Source: an uncultured Roseateles sp. (GTDB taxonomy: Bacteria; Pseudomonadota; Gammaproteobacteria; Burkholderiales; Burkholderiaceae_C). Taken from it: a stretch of 64,000 bases of DNA. A program made the translations under genes and the position numbers. The notes beneath the pieces were generated by a model, which had not been told where the DNA came from, made no database searches, and saw only the letters and a program-made list of their open reading frames with translations. The DNA is taken from positions 744,001 to 808,000 of the forward strand of contig NZ_OY729424.1 in assembly GCF_963422335.1 (NCBI RefSeq), read 5' to 3'. Shown piece after piece: positions 41,735 through 49,868 of the stretch. Position 1 is the first letter of the stretch. Every line of letters begins with the position of its first letter.

Positions 41735-43432
41735 TCACTTGGGCATGCCGAATACCGGCTTGCCCAGCAGTTCGGACGAGGTGACGTAGATGCCGTGGTT
41801 GGAGAACACCCAGACCAGGTTGCGATCCCACTCGACGAAGATGCTGTGCACCGGGTTGGGCAGCGCGCGGATGCTTTGCGTCTGGCCGTCCTTGACCGGC
41901 ACCTCACCGATCATCTTGGGCGTGAAGTAGCCGGCGATGACGGGCTTGGCCGGGTCCTTCAGGTCGAACATCTGCATGCCGGCGTTGTAGTAGCTGTAGG
42001 GCATGTAGCGCGGGCTGGGCGTGCCGGGCTGTACCGAGGCATAGCCGCTGCGCTTGGGGCCGAAGCTGCCGCGGCGCTGGCAGAAGTCGGTGAACGGCGC
42101 CGAGGCATCGGGCACGGGACGCGGCAGCGTGTAGGCGATCTTGGGATTCTTGGGATCGCGCACATCGATGGCGTAGATGTCCTTGAACGGCTCGTAGCAG
42201 TCCTCGCTCATCGGATAGCCGCTGTAGTACACCATGCCGGTGGTGGCCACCTTGCTGACGTCGATGTTGTCGCCCTCGGTACCGGTCACGCTCATCGGCA
42301 TGTCGATGTGCGCCACCTGCTTCATGTTCTTCGGGTCGCTGATGTCGATCACGTAGAAGCCGAAGCCGCCCATCGCCGCATAGCCGTACTTGCCGCCCTG
42401 CTCGACAGGCGTCGGGATGAACAGCGGCATGCGCGAGCCCATCCACGAGGTCTTGTTGCCGGCACGGGGGTTCTTCTTGTACTCCTCCTCCTCGCCGAGG
42501 CGCGAGCCGGGCGCCCACCACATCGACAGGCGTTTGGGATCGCTGGGGTTCGACACATCGAAGGCCAGCTGGCCGCCCGCGAACAGATAGGTCTTGTATT
42601 CGGTGTTGGCGAAGCTGTCGTCCGGCGCGCCGGCCACGAACAGGTATTTGTCGCCGTCGTACACCGGCACGTCCTGGCAGCCCGAGCCCTGCTGCACCGG
42701 CGCCGAAGCCGAATGGTAGGGGTCCAGCGAGGTTTCGCTGAGCAGCTTCCAGTCAGTCCACTGCGGGCTGGTGACCTCGAAGATGCGGAAGCCGCGCAGC
42801 ATCTTGCGGTCGCGCAGGGCCTTGACCTGGTCGGGGTTGCCGTACTTGTTCCAGACCACGCCGTAGCGCGGCGTTTCATAGCACTGCACCGCGATCATCT
42901 TGTTCAGCGACTTGTTGAACTTGACGGTGAAGGGACCGAACTGGTGCTCGCCGCCCTTGACGTCGAAGTACTTCTTGGCCACCAGCTTCACATCGCGCGG
43001 GTCGGTGATGTCGAACAGGTTGTAGTGCCAGGTCTCGTAGTCGTAGAGATAGCGGCGGCCCTGCCAGTCGAACGAGGCCTGCCAGCTGTGGCCGGCGCCG
43101 GCCACGAAGGGGTAGAAGGCCTCCTGCTTGAAGTTCTTGGCATAGGTGTTCTGGTCGAGATAGCTCAGGCTGCCTTCGACCGGATGAGCACCGTAGGCGT
43201 CCGGTGTGATCTCGGGCATCTTGAACTTGCCGCTCTTGGCGTCATAGCCATAGCTGCCGGCCGCCGGATGGGCGGGTTCGCCGGGCAGCAGGTTGGTGCT
43301 CACCGGCTTGCCCGGGGGGGCGTCGGGGGCGTTGAGGTTGGCGCCGCTGCGCGGGGCCTGGGCCAGCGCGGCGGTGCTCAGCACCGAGGCCGTCAGCCAC
43401 AGTGCCAGGGGCATGGAGAAGGTGTGTTTCAT
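41735..43432 (-). CDS. Secreted LVIVD-type beta-propeller protein
   Basis: A 565-aa exported protein. The signal peptide (MKHTFSMPLALWLTASVLSTAALA; h-region LALWLTASVL) is followed by repeated blade-like units containing [IV][FY]DI[ST]DPR/K: YNLFDITDPRDVKLV, LAFDVSNPSDPKRL, YVIDISDPKNMKQVAHI, YAIDVRDPKNPKIA and MFDLKDPAKPVIAGYF. These are LVIVD repeats of beta-propellers. Conserved His, Cys and acidic residues (AGAGHSWQASFDW, GSGCQDVPVYDGD) suggest a ligand or metal site, but no enzyme class is recognised. It is translated together with the cytochrome c and porin genes. Confidence 0.85.
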   Translation of the reverse strand: MKHTFSMPLALWLTASVLSTAALAQAPRSGANLNAPDAPPGKPVSTNLLPGEPAHPAAGSYGYDAKSGKFKMPEITPDAYGAHPVEGSLSYLDQNTYAKNFKQEAFYPFVAGAGHSWQASFDWQGRRYLYDYETWHYNLFDITDPRDVKLVAKKYFDVKGGEHQFGPFTVKFNKSLNKMIAVQCYETPRYGVVWNKYGNPDQVKALRDRKMLRGFRIFEVTSPQWTDWKLLSETSLDPYHSASAPVQQGSGCQDVPVYDGDKYLFVAGAPDDSFANTEYKTYLFAGGQLAFDVSNPSDPKRLSMWWAPGSRLGEEEEYKKNPRAGNKTSWMGSRMPLFIPTPVEQGGKYGYAAMGGFGFYVIDISDPKNMKQVAHIDMPMSVTGTEGDNIDVSKVATTGMVYYSGYPMSEDCYEPFKDIYAIDVRDPKNPKIAYTLPRPVPDASAPFTDFCQRRGSFGPKRSGYASVQPGTPSPRYMPYSYYNAGMQMFDLKDPAKPVIAGYFTPKMIGEVPVKDGQTQSIRALPNPVHSIFVEWDRNLVWVFSNHGIYVTSSELLGKPVFGMPK

Positions 43433-43449
43433 GCGAGCTCCTTGGGCGT

Positions 43450-44496
43450 TCAGAAAGCGTGGCGGATGCCGACGGACAGCCCCGAGGGGTTCTCGCCCGC
43501 CAGCGGGGTCTTGGCGTTCCAGTCCAGCGGATAGGGCGCACCGGCCGTGCCGCTGTTGCTGTTGTGGATCGTCGCGTAGGTGGCATAGAGATCGGTACGC
43601 TTGGACAGGCCGTAGAGCCCGCCCACCACCACGCCGGTGGCGTCGGCCAGGGCGCCGGTGCCGTCATTGCGGCGTACCACGCTGGCGAACAGGCGGGCCT
43701 GGTCGTTCAAGGCCACGCGGGTGCCCAGCTGCAGGCTGTTGCCATGGGTGCGGAATTGCACATAGGGCGCGTAGGCGTAGTAGCCGCTGTAGCGGTGCAG
43801 CACGCCGGTCAGCTCGGCGCCGCCGATGCGGTACACGGCCGAGAGGTAGGTGTCGCGCGAGCTCTCGTTCTGCGTGGCCTTGAAGATATTGGTCTGGTCC
43901 TTGCTGTCGGTGGCCAGGCCCAGGTAGAACGGGCCGTTGCGATAGTCGACCGCGAAGCTGGTGACGCGGCCGTTCTTCTGCATCACCGCGTCTTCCTTGC
44001 CCGCGGTGAGCGTGGCCGAGACCTTGAAGCCGTTCATGCGCACCGAGTTGAACGAGACGGCATTGCTCTCGCGCCAGGGCGCGTAGAACACCATCACATT
44101 GCTCATCATGCTGTAGCCCGACGACCAGCTCGGGTCGGCGAAGCCGTAGACGTAGTAGGAGGCCAGGTTGAGGCGGCCGAGGTTGATGTCGCCGATGTCC
44201 TTGTGCGCCAGCTGCACATAGGTTTCGCGCGAGGTCGCGGCCAGCACGCCGGTATCGCCGCTGAACACCATTTCGTGGCGCACCTTGGCCGACAGGCCGT
44301 CGCCGAGGTCTTCCTTGGCGGTGAACTCCAGGCGGCTGGCATTGAGCTGGCCGGAACTCAGGCGCTTGAGCGATGCGCCGCCCTGCTTGAGCACTTCCAG
44401 CGACAGATCAACATAGCCAGAGATCGTGACTTGGGCGAAGGCCGGTGCGCAGGCGGCCAGCGCGGCCAGGGTCAACAGGGACTGTTTCGTTCTCAT
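43450..44496 (-). CDS. Gram-negative porin
   Basis: A 348-aa outer-membrane trimeric porin. The signal peptide ends FAQ and is followed by VTISGYVDLSLEVLKQGG. RLEFTAKEDLGDGLSAKVRHE, here ASRLEFTAKEDLGDGL, is the family block after the first strands, and the chain ends SVGIRHAF with the terminal Phe. It is paralogous to the porin at 9050-10141 but clearly different in loops. It lies 17 nt upstream of the beta-propeller gene and downstream of kynU on the same strand, so it may admit the substrate of this locus. Confidence 0.92.
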   Translation of the reverse strand: MRTKQSLLTLAALAACAPAFAQVTISGYVDLSLEVLKQGGASLKRLSSGQLNASRLEFTAKEDLGDGLSAKVRHEMVFSGDTGVLAATSRETYVQLAHKDIGDINLGRLNLASYYVYGFADPSWSSGYSMMSNVMVFYAPWRESNAVSFNSVRMNGFKVSATLTAGKEDAVMQKNGRVTSFAVDYRNGPFYLGLATDSKDQTNIFKATQNESSRDTYLSAVYRIGGAELTGVLHRYSGYYAYAPYVQFRTHGNSLQLGTRVALNDQARLFASVVRRNDGTGALADATGVVVGGLYGLSKRTDLYATYATIHNSNSGTAGAPYPLDWNAKTPLAGENPSGLSVGIRHAF

Positions 44497-44544
44497 CGGG
44501 GTCTCCTCGGGAGTGGGAAGTGGGATGTACAGAGAAAAAGGAAC

Positions 44545-45816
44545 TCAGGTCACGGCCTTGCGGGCCATGAATTCAGGGGCGGACCAGGCGGCGCTGGTCA
44601 TCACGTCTTGCAAGGTGGCCACCGCATCCCAGACCTCGGCATGGCTGAGGTAGAGGGCGGCGAAGCCGAAGCGCAGGATGTCGGGGGAGCGGAAGTCGCC
44701 GATCACGCCGCGCGCGATCAGCGCCTGCACGATGGCGTAGCCCTCGGCGTGGGTCAGCGAGACCTGGCTGCCGCGGGCATTCGGTTCACGCGGGGTGGCC
44801 AGGCCGAAGCCATGGCCGGCCAGTTCCTGATCGACCAGCGCGATGAACAGCGAGGTCAGCGATTGGCTCTTGCGGCGCAGCGCCTGCATGTCGACGCCGT
44901 CGAAGGCGGTCAGCGCCGCTTCCAGCGCGATCAGGCCCAGCTGCGGCGCGGTGCCGACCAGCATGCGGTCTATGCCCGGCGCCGGCACATAGCTCTGGCT
45001 GAACTCGAAGGGCTTGGCATGGCCGTGCCAGCCGGTCAGCGGCTGGCGCAGACCGTCTTGATGGCGCTTGGCCACGAACACAAAGGCCGGCGCGCCGGGG
45101 CCGCCGTTCAGGTATTTGTAGCCGCAGCCCAGCGCGAAGTCGGCATTGCAGGCATTCAGCGCGCAGGGCATGGCGCCGGCCGTGTGGGCCAGGTCCCAGA
45201 CCACCAGCGCGCCGACCTCGTGGGCGCGTTTCGTGATCGCGGCCATGTCATAGACCTTGCCGCTCTTGTAGTTGACGTGGGTCAGCGTGACCACGGCCAC
45301 GTCTTCATTGAGCGCGGCCAGCACGTCCTCGCTGTCCACCGCACGGAACTCGGCACCGACCAGCTCGGCCACGCCGCCGGCCACATAGGCATCGGTCGGG
45401 AAGTTGGCGTTCTCGCCCAGGATCACGCGCCGGCCTGGGCGCAGCCGCAGCGCCGCGACCAGCACCTTGAACAGATTGATCGAGATCGAGTCGGCCACGA
45501 TCACCTCGTCCGCCTCGGCCCCGATCAGCGCCGCGATGCGGCCGCCGACACGCTGCGGTGCCGGGTACCAGTCGGCATCGTTCCAGGAGCGGATCAGGCC
45601 CTGCGCCCATTCCTGCTCGATGGCGCGCTGCATGCGCGCCGGCACCGCGCGGGGCATCGCACCCAGGGAGTTGCCATCCAGATAGATCACGCCCTTGGGC
45701 AGGGCGAAACGCTCGCGGCAGTGGGCCAGCGGGTCTTGCGCATCGAGGGCCAGGCAGGCGGCCCGGGTGATGGGTGTGGCAAGGGCGGTAGAAGAAGGCA
45801 GATCGGAGAGGTTCAT
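44545..45816 (-). CDS. kynU: Kynureninase
   Basis: A 423-aa PLP enzyme hydrolysing kynurenine to anthranilate and alanine. Family blocks are VIYLDGNSLGAMP, SWNDADWYPAPQRVG, VADSISINLFKVL, HVNYKSGKVYDM, VWDLAHTAGAMP and the PLP lysine in CGYKYLNGGPGAP (Lys234). The full length and intact motifs indicate an active enzyme. The divergent gene encodes a KynR-like regulator, as in Pseudomonas and Ralstonia. Unusually, no tryptophan dioxygenase or classical KynB is adjacent; instead a porin and exported proteins follow. The palindrome ATGTATACAT lies 34 nt upstream of the start. Confidence 0.95.
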   Translation of the reverse strand: MNLSDLPSSTALATPITRAACLALDAQDPLAHCRERFALPKGVIYLDGNSLGAMPRAVPARMQRAIEQEWAQGLIRSWNDADWYPAPQRVGGRIAALIGAEADEVIVADSISINLFKVLVAALRLRPGRRVILGENANFPTDAYVAGGVAELVGAEFRAVDSEDVLAALNEDVAVVTLTHVNYKSGKVYDMAAITKRAHEVGALVVWDLAHTAGAMPCALNACNADFALGCGYKYLNGGPGAPAFVFVAKRHQDGLRQPLTGWHGHAKPFEFSQSYVPAPGIDRMLVGTAPQLGLIALEAALTAFDGVDMQALRRKSQSLTSLFIALVDQELAGHGFGLATPREPNARGSQVSLTHAEGYAIVQALIARGVIGDFRSPDILRFGFAALYLSHAEVWDAVATLQDVMTSAAWSAPEFMARKAVT

Positions 45817-45849
45817 TTCGTGTTTTGCGCTGTATCCGAGCGACGTTTC

Positions 45850-45859
45850 ATGTATACAT
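45850..45859. promoter_or_regulatory. Palindromic operator ATGTATACAT upstream of kynU
   Basis: A perfect 10-bp palindrome 34 nt upstream of the kynU start. The same sequence occurs at 55832-55841 and 62823-62832, each time in a divergent promoter region of this catabolic zone. The GT-AT-AC core is compatible with GntR-family operators; the regulator at 62974-63732 is the natural candidate. Confidence 0.65.
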
Positions 45860-45906
45860 TAAGGCCAGTCTATGTTTTGCTTTGCAGATTTATTACCTAG
45901 CTAACC

Positions 45907-45929
45907 CTACCCCGCCTTGTTTGGGGTAG
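45907..45929. promoter_or_regulatory. Inverted repeat upstream of kynR
   Basis: CTACCCC (45907-45913) is inverted as GGGGTAG (45923-45929) around 9 nt, 35 nt before the kynR start. Lrp/AsnC regulators bind imperfect dyads of this size next to their own genes, so it may be the autoregulatory or kynU-activating site of KynR. Confidence 0.4.
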
Positions 45930-45964
45930 ATTTCACCCAACAACCAAGATTCACGGGTTTTCTT

Positions 45965-46438
45965 ATGCCGATAGAGATCGATGCCACCGACCGCGCGTTG
46001 CTGAAAGCGCTACAGGACAACGCCCGACTCACCACCTCCGAGCTGGCGCAGATGACGCAGATGTCGCAATCGCCCTGCTGGCGGCGCATCAAGCGGCTGG
46101 AAGATGCCGGCCTGATCGCGGGCTACAACGCCCGGCTCGACCGCCGCGCGCTGGGCTATGGCGTGATGGCCTTCGTGACCATCAGCATCGACAGCCAGGA
46201 CGAAGACCACTCGCTGGATTTCGAGCGCGCCGTGCGCGACATTCCCGAGGTGGTGATGTGCCACGGCGTCTCCGGCCCCGAGGACTTCGTGCTGGTGGTG
46301 GTGGCCCAGGATCTGGACGGCTACTCGGCGCTGATGCAGACCAAGCTGCGCCGCCTGCCCGGCGTGAAGATGGTGCGCACCAGCTTTTCGATGCAGGAGG
46401 TGAAGGCGCTGCAGGGGATGCCGATTCCGGAGCGCTGA
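45965..46438 (+). CDS. kynR: Lrp/AsnC family regulator KynR
   Basis: A 157-aa feast/famine regulator. The N-terminal winged HTH is IDATDRALLKALQDNARLTT...LAQMTQMSQSPCWRRIKRLEDAG (HTH core SQSPCWRRIKRLEDAGLI). The C-terminal RAM ligand-binding domain includes DFERAVRDIPEVVMCHGVSG (core IPEVVMCHGVSGPEDFVLVV) and LPGVKMVRTSFSMQEVK. The SQSPCWRRI spelling matches KynR-type regulators that sense kynurenine. The ATG at 45965 is preferred to a longer frame at 45917, which would run through the inverted repeat. It is divergent from kynU and convergent with the chemoreceptor gene, 9 nt apart. Confidence 0.9.
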   Translation: MPIEIDATDRALLKALQDNARLTTSELAQMTQMSQSPCWRRIKRLEDAGLIAGYNARLDRRALGYGVMAFVTISIDSQDEDHSLDFERAVRDIPEVVMCHGVSGPEDFVLVVVAQDLDGYSALMQTKLRRLPGVKMVRTSFSMQEVKALQGMPIPER

Positions 46439-46447
46439 CCGGGAGCC

Positions 46448-48001
46448 TCAACCCAGCCTGAACTGCCCGGCCACGCCTGACAGACGGTGGGCCTGGTCGC
46501 GCAGCGACTGCGTCGCGGCGGCGGATTGCTCCACCAGCGCGGCGTTCTGCTGGGTCATCTGGTCGAGCTGGTTCACGGCGCCGTGCACCTGCGAGATGCC
46601 GTCGCGCTGCTCGGCGGCGGCCGTGGCGATTTCGGCGATGAGGGTCACCACGCCGTTGATGCCGGCCACGATGTCCTGCATGGCGCCGCCGGCCTGTGCG
46701 GCCAGGGCGGTGCCCGCATCCACCCGGTCGACCGACGTGCCGATCAGCGACTTGATCTCCCTGGCCGCGCCGGCCGAGCGCTGGGCCAGCGAGCGCACCT
46801 CGGCGGCCACCACGGCAAAGCCGCGGCCCTGCTCGCCGGCGCGGGCCGCCTCCACGGCCGCGTTCAGCGCCAGGATGTTGGTCTGGAAGGCCAGTTGGTC
46901 GATCAGGCCCACGATGCTCTGGATCTTCAGCGAGCTGTCGTTGATATCGCCCATGCTGTGCACCACCTGACCCACCACCGCCGCGCCGCGCGTGGCCGCC
47001 TGTGCGGCGGCATCGGCCAGCTGCCGGGCCTGCTGCGCGTTGTCGGCCGACTGGGCCACGGTGGCCGAGAGCTCGTCCATCGCGCTGGCGGTTTCCTCCA
47101 GGCTGGCGGCGGCCTGCTCGGTGCGGTGGCTCAGGTCCTGGTTGCCGGCGGCGATCTCGGCCGAGGCGGTGCTCAAGGCATCAACACCCTGGCGCACATT
47201 GCCCACCACCCCGCGCAGGCGCTCGGCCATGCCGGCCATCGATTGCAGCAGCAGGCCGAATTCGTCGCGCCGCGTGGGGGGCGCCACCGGCGTGGCGAGG
47301 TCCCCGTCCGCAATGCGGCCCGCCACGGCAATGGCCTCGGCCAGCGGCCGCTGAATCGAGCGCACCAGCAGCACGGCGCCCAGCGCCAGCCCGGCGACGA
47401 TGGCGGCCATCAGCCAGCCGGCCAGTTGCGCTGTCTCCTCGCGTTCTTCAGCCAATGCGGCCAACGTGGCGGTGCGGGCGCGCTGCTGTTCGGCAGCAAA
47501 GTCTCCCAAGGCCCGCAGGTAGAGGTCCGCGGTCTGCTTGAAACCCTGCACCAGGGCCTGGCGCGTGACGGGTGTTTCTTCCGCCTTCAATCCGCGCAAG
47601 CGGGCCAGGGCGGCCAGCATCACGCCGCGTTTGTCGGCCACGGCCGCCATCAAGGCCTGGTCCGCATCGGTCAGCGGCATCGCGTCGATGGCCTGCTTGA
47701 CACGGTTCACCTCGGCGGTGACGGCCGTGATCTCGTCCTTGAACAGGGCCGCCACCGCCGGGTCGGTGCTGGCGGCACCCGCCTCGATGCGCACCACGTT
47801 GGCGGTGGTCAGGTTGACCCAGCGCTGCGCGGCGTCCAGCTTGTTGTCGGCTGTGGCGGTCGTGGTGTCCGCGGCCTGCTGCAGCCGGGCGCCGCGCCAG
47901 GCGGCGAAGCCGGTGCTGGCCAGCAACGCCAGGGCCAGCAGCGCCACTGAACACCAGAGCCGAAAGGCCACGCCATGGGCCCCCAAGGATTTCATCTGCA
48001 T
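46448..48001 (-). CDS. Methyl-accepting chemotaxis protein
   Basis: A 517-aa transmembrane chemoreceptor. The first membrane helix (LWCSVALLALALLASTGFAA) precedes a periplasmic four-helix-like sensor domain (about 35-185). The second helix (GWLMAAIVAGLALGAVLLV) leads to a HAMP domain (RPLAEAIAVAGRIADGDLA). The cytoplasmic signalling hairpin has the conserved tip around IVGLIDQLAFQTNILALNAAVEAARAGEQGRGFAVVA (tip core FQTNILALNAAVEAARAGEQ). No C-terminal CheR-tethering pentapeptide is seen. Its position between kynR and the catabolic operon suggests it may sense a related compound, though no direct evidence exists. Confidence 0.95.
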   Translation of the reverse strand: MQMKSLGAHGVAFRLWCSVALLALALLASTGFAAWRGARLQQAADTTTATADNKLDAAQRWVNLTTANVVRIEAGAASTDPAVAALFKDEITAVTAEVNRVKQAIDAMPLTDADQALMAAVADKRGVMLAALARLRGLKAEETPVTRQALVQGFKQTADLYLRALGDFAAEQQRARTATLAALAEEREETAQLAGWLMAAIVAGLALGAVLLVRSIQRPLAEAIAVAGRIADGDLATPVAPPTRRDEFGLLLQSMAGMAERLRGVVGNVRQGVDALSTASAEIAAGNQDLSHRTEQAAASLEETASAMDELSATVAQSADNAQQARQLADAAAQAATRGAAVVGQVVHSMGDINDSSLKIQSIVGLIDQLAFQTNILALNAAVEAARAGEQGRGFAVVAAEVRSLAQRSAGAAREIKSLIGTSVDRVDAGTALAAQAGGAMQDIVAGINGVVTLIAEIATAAAEQRDGISQVHGAVNQLDQMTQQNAALVEQSAAATQSLRDQAHRLSGVAGQFRLG

Positions 48002-48043
48002 GGCATGCACCTGTGTTGGACGGAAAAGGAAGACGGCAGGTGC

Positions 48044-48850
48044 TCAGCCGAGCATGCCCCACAGCATGCGGGTGCCCAGGATCAGCAGCAGCACCGCGAA
48101 CGCCTGCTTGAGCCGGGCCACCGGCAGCGCGTGCGCCAGCCGGGCGCCCAGCGGCGCGGTGAGCACGCTGCCGGCCGCAATGCCCACCAGCGCGGGCAGG
48201 TACAAGTAACCCAGCGTGTGCGCCGGCAGGTCCTGCGCGCGCGACAGGCCGTTGACGATGAAGCCCACGCTGCCAGCCGCGGCAATCGGGAAGCCCAGAG
48301 CGGCGGATGTGGCAATGGCGCGGTGCATAGGCACGTTGCACCAGCTCATGAAGGGCACCGAGACCGATCCACCGCCGATGCCCACCAGGCTGGAGAACAC
48401 GCCTATGCCCGCGCCCGCCGCATGCAGGCCGGTCCTGCCCGGCAGTTCACGACCGGCCGCCGGCCGCAGGTTCATCAGCATCTGCATGCCCACGTAGTAG
48501 GCGAAGACGATGAACACGCCTTTCAACACCGGCGTGGACAGCTGCCCGGCCACCCAGCTGCCGGCCAGGGTGCCGGCGATGAGGCCTGGAGACAGCCGCC
48601 GCACCAGCGCCCAGTCCACCGCGCCGCGCCGGTGGTGGGCGCGCACGCTGGCGATCGAGGTGAACACGATGCTGGCCAGCGAGGTGCCCAGCGCCAGGTG
48701 CGCGATGCTGGCCGGGTGTTCCGCTGCCCAGGGCAGGTGGCCGAAGATGAGCAGCAGCAAAGGCACGATGACGATGCCACCCCCCACGCCCAGCAGCCCC
48801 GCGAGCACGCCGGTGCCGGCGCCCAGCGCCAGATAGATCAGCGCTTCCAT
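48044..48850 (-). CDS. TauE/SafE family sulfite/organic anion exporter
   Basis: A 268-aa membrane protein with about eight helices in two homologous halves. Each half starts with the family motif: GVLAGLLGVGGGIVIVPLLLL and GVFSSLVGIGGGSVSVPFMSW. TauE/SafE proteins move sulfite, sulfoacetate, taurine-derived anions or other organic acids. Its ATG overlaps the stop of the RutE-like gene (TGATG), so it is the last gene of the ten-gene operon. Its presence may mean the pathway releases an acid that must be exported, or imports one. Confidence 0.92.
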   Translation of the reverse strand: MEALIYLALGAGTGVLAGLLGVGGGIVIVPLLLLIFGHLPWAAEHPASIAHLALGTSLASIVFTSIASVRAHHRRGAVDWALVRRLSPGLIAGTLAGSWVAGQLSTPVLKGVFIVFAYYVGMQMLMNLRPAAGRELPGRTGLHAAGAGIGVFSSLVGIGGGSVSVPFMSWCNVPMHRAIATSAALGFPIAAAGSVGFIVNGLSRAQDLPAHTLGYLYLPALVGIAAGSVLTAPLGARLAHALPVARLKQAFAVLLLILGTRMLWGMLG

Positions 48851-49467
48851 CACCACACCCGGCAGGCCTGGTCGAAGGGCAGGCGGGGCAGTCGGTCGAA
48901 CACGCCGGCCGGGTCGCCATGGCCGAGGTTGCAGATGAAATTGATCACCACGCCCTCGCCCGCGAAGGCCTCTTCGCCGGCTTTGTTGAAGAACTCGGCA
49001 TTCACCGCCGCGGCATCGAAGCCGGACATCGGCCCGCAGTCCAGCCCCAGGCCGCGCGCGGCCAGCATCAGGTAGCCACCCTGCAGGCTGCTGTTGCGAA
49101 AGGCCACGGCCTCGCGCAGGGCGAGGTTGGCATCGAAGGCCTCGCGTGCATTCGGGCGGTGCGGAAACAGCTCGGGCAGGCGGCGCTGGAAGTGGCGCGC
49201 CATGCCCAGCAGCACCGTCACCGGCGCCTGGCGGGTCTTGTCGCGATTGCCCTCGGCCATCAGCGGCAGCAGGCGGGCCTTGGCCTCGTCGCTGCACAGG
49301 AAGATGAGCCGCGCCGGGCCGCAGTTGCTGGCGGTGGGGCCCATCTTCATCAGCTCATAGAGCTGCGTCAGCAACTCGGGGGCCACGGGTTTGTCCAGCC
49401 AGCGGTTCTGGCTGCGCGAGTGGCGCAGCAGCAGGTTCCAGGCGTCGTCGTTCAGAGGGGGCGTCAT
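48850..49467 (-). CDS. RutE/malonic semialdehyde reductase-like nitroreductase family protein
   Basis: A 205-aa flavin-dependent nitroreductase-fold protein. It aligns block by block with RutE: LMKMGPTASNCGPARLIFL, LPELFPHRP, AFRNSSLQGGYLMLAARGLGLDCGPMSGFD (core CGPMSGFDAAAVN) and LPRLPFDQACRVW. RutE reduces malonic semialdehyde to 3-hydroxypropionate at the end of pyrimidine ring degradation. RutA and RutB are absent from the window, so here it may reduce another small aldehyde. The ATG at 49467 gives the family length. It is coupled to tauE and follows the RidA-like gene by 26 nt. Confidence 0.85.
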   Translation of the reverse strand: MTPPLNDDAWNLLLRHSRSQNRWLDKPVAPELLTQLYELMKMGPTASNCGPARLIFLCSDEAKARLLPLMAEGNRDKTRQAPVTVLLGMARHFQRRLPELFPHRPNAREAFDANLALREAVAFRNSSLQGGYLMLAARGLGLDCGPMSGFDAAAVNAEFFNKAGEEAFAGEGVVINFICNLGHGDPAGVFDRLPRLPFDQACRVW

Positions 49468-49493
49468 GATGGGCTGCGGGTCTGTACTGCAAG

Positions 49494-49868
49494 TCAATGG
49501 CCATCGCCCATGCAGGCGGTGGCGGTGATCTCGATGCGCATCGCCGGGTGCGGCAGCTGGTACACGGCCACCGTGGTGCGGGCAGGGCCGCTTTGTGCAT
49601 CGAAGAATTCGGCATAGGCGCCGTTGTAGGCGGCAAAGTCGCGCATATCGGTCAGGTAGCAGGTGAGGGTCACGCAATGCTGCAGATCGGCGCCCTGGGT
49701 CTGCAGCGCGGCGCGTATCTTTTCGATCACGACACGGGTCTGCAGCGCCACGTCGGCCACGCAACTGCCGTCGGCCTGGCGCGCACTCATGCCCGAGACA
49801 AACAGCCAGGGGCCGCGGCGTTGCAGTTGCGGATAGGCGCCCAGTGGCGCGATCGCGGTGGCACTCAT
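49494..49868 (-). CDS. RidA family deaminase, 2-aminomuconate deaminase-like
   Basis: A 124-aa RidA/YjgF-fold protein. It carries the block order of 2-aminomuconate deaminases (AmnD/NbaF type): LFVSGMSARQADGS, ALQTRVVIEKIRAAL, TCYLTDMRDFAAYNGAYAEFF and ARTTVAVYQLPHPAMRIEI. The TTVAV-QLPHP segment separates this branch from housekeeping RidA. Such enzymes release ammonia from 2-aminomuconate in meta-cleavage of aminophenol or 3-hydroxyanthranilate; an aminoacrylate role like RutC is the alternative. Its start overlaps the stop of the aldolase gene (ATGA), so it is fully embedded in the operon. Confidence 0.82.
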   Translation of the reverse strand: MSATAIAPLGAYPQLQRRGPWLFVSGMSARQADGSCVADVALQTRVVIEKIRAALQTQGADLQHCVTLTCYLTDMRDFAAYNGAYAEFFDAQSGPARTTVAVYQLPHPAMRIEITATACMGDGH

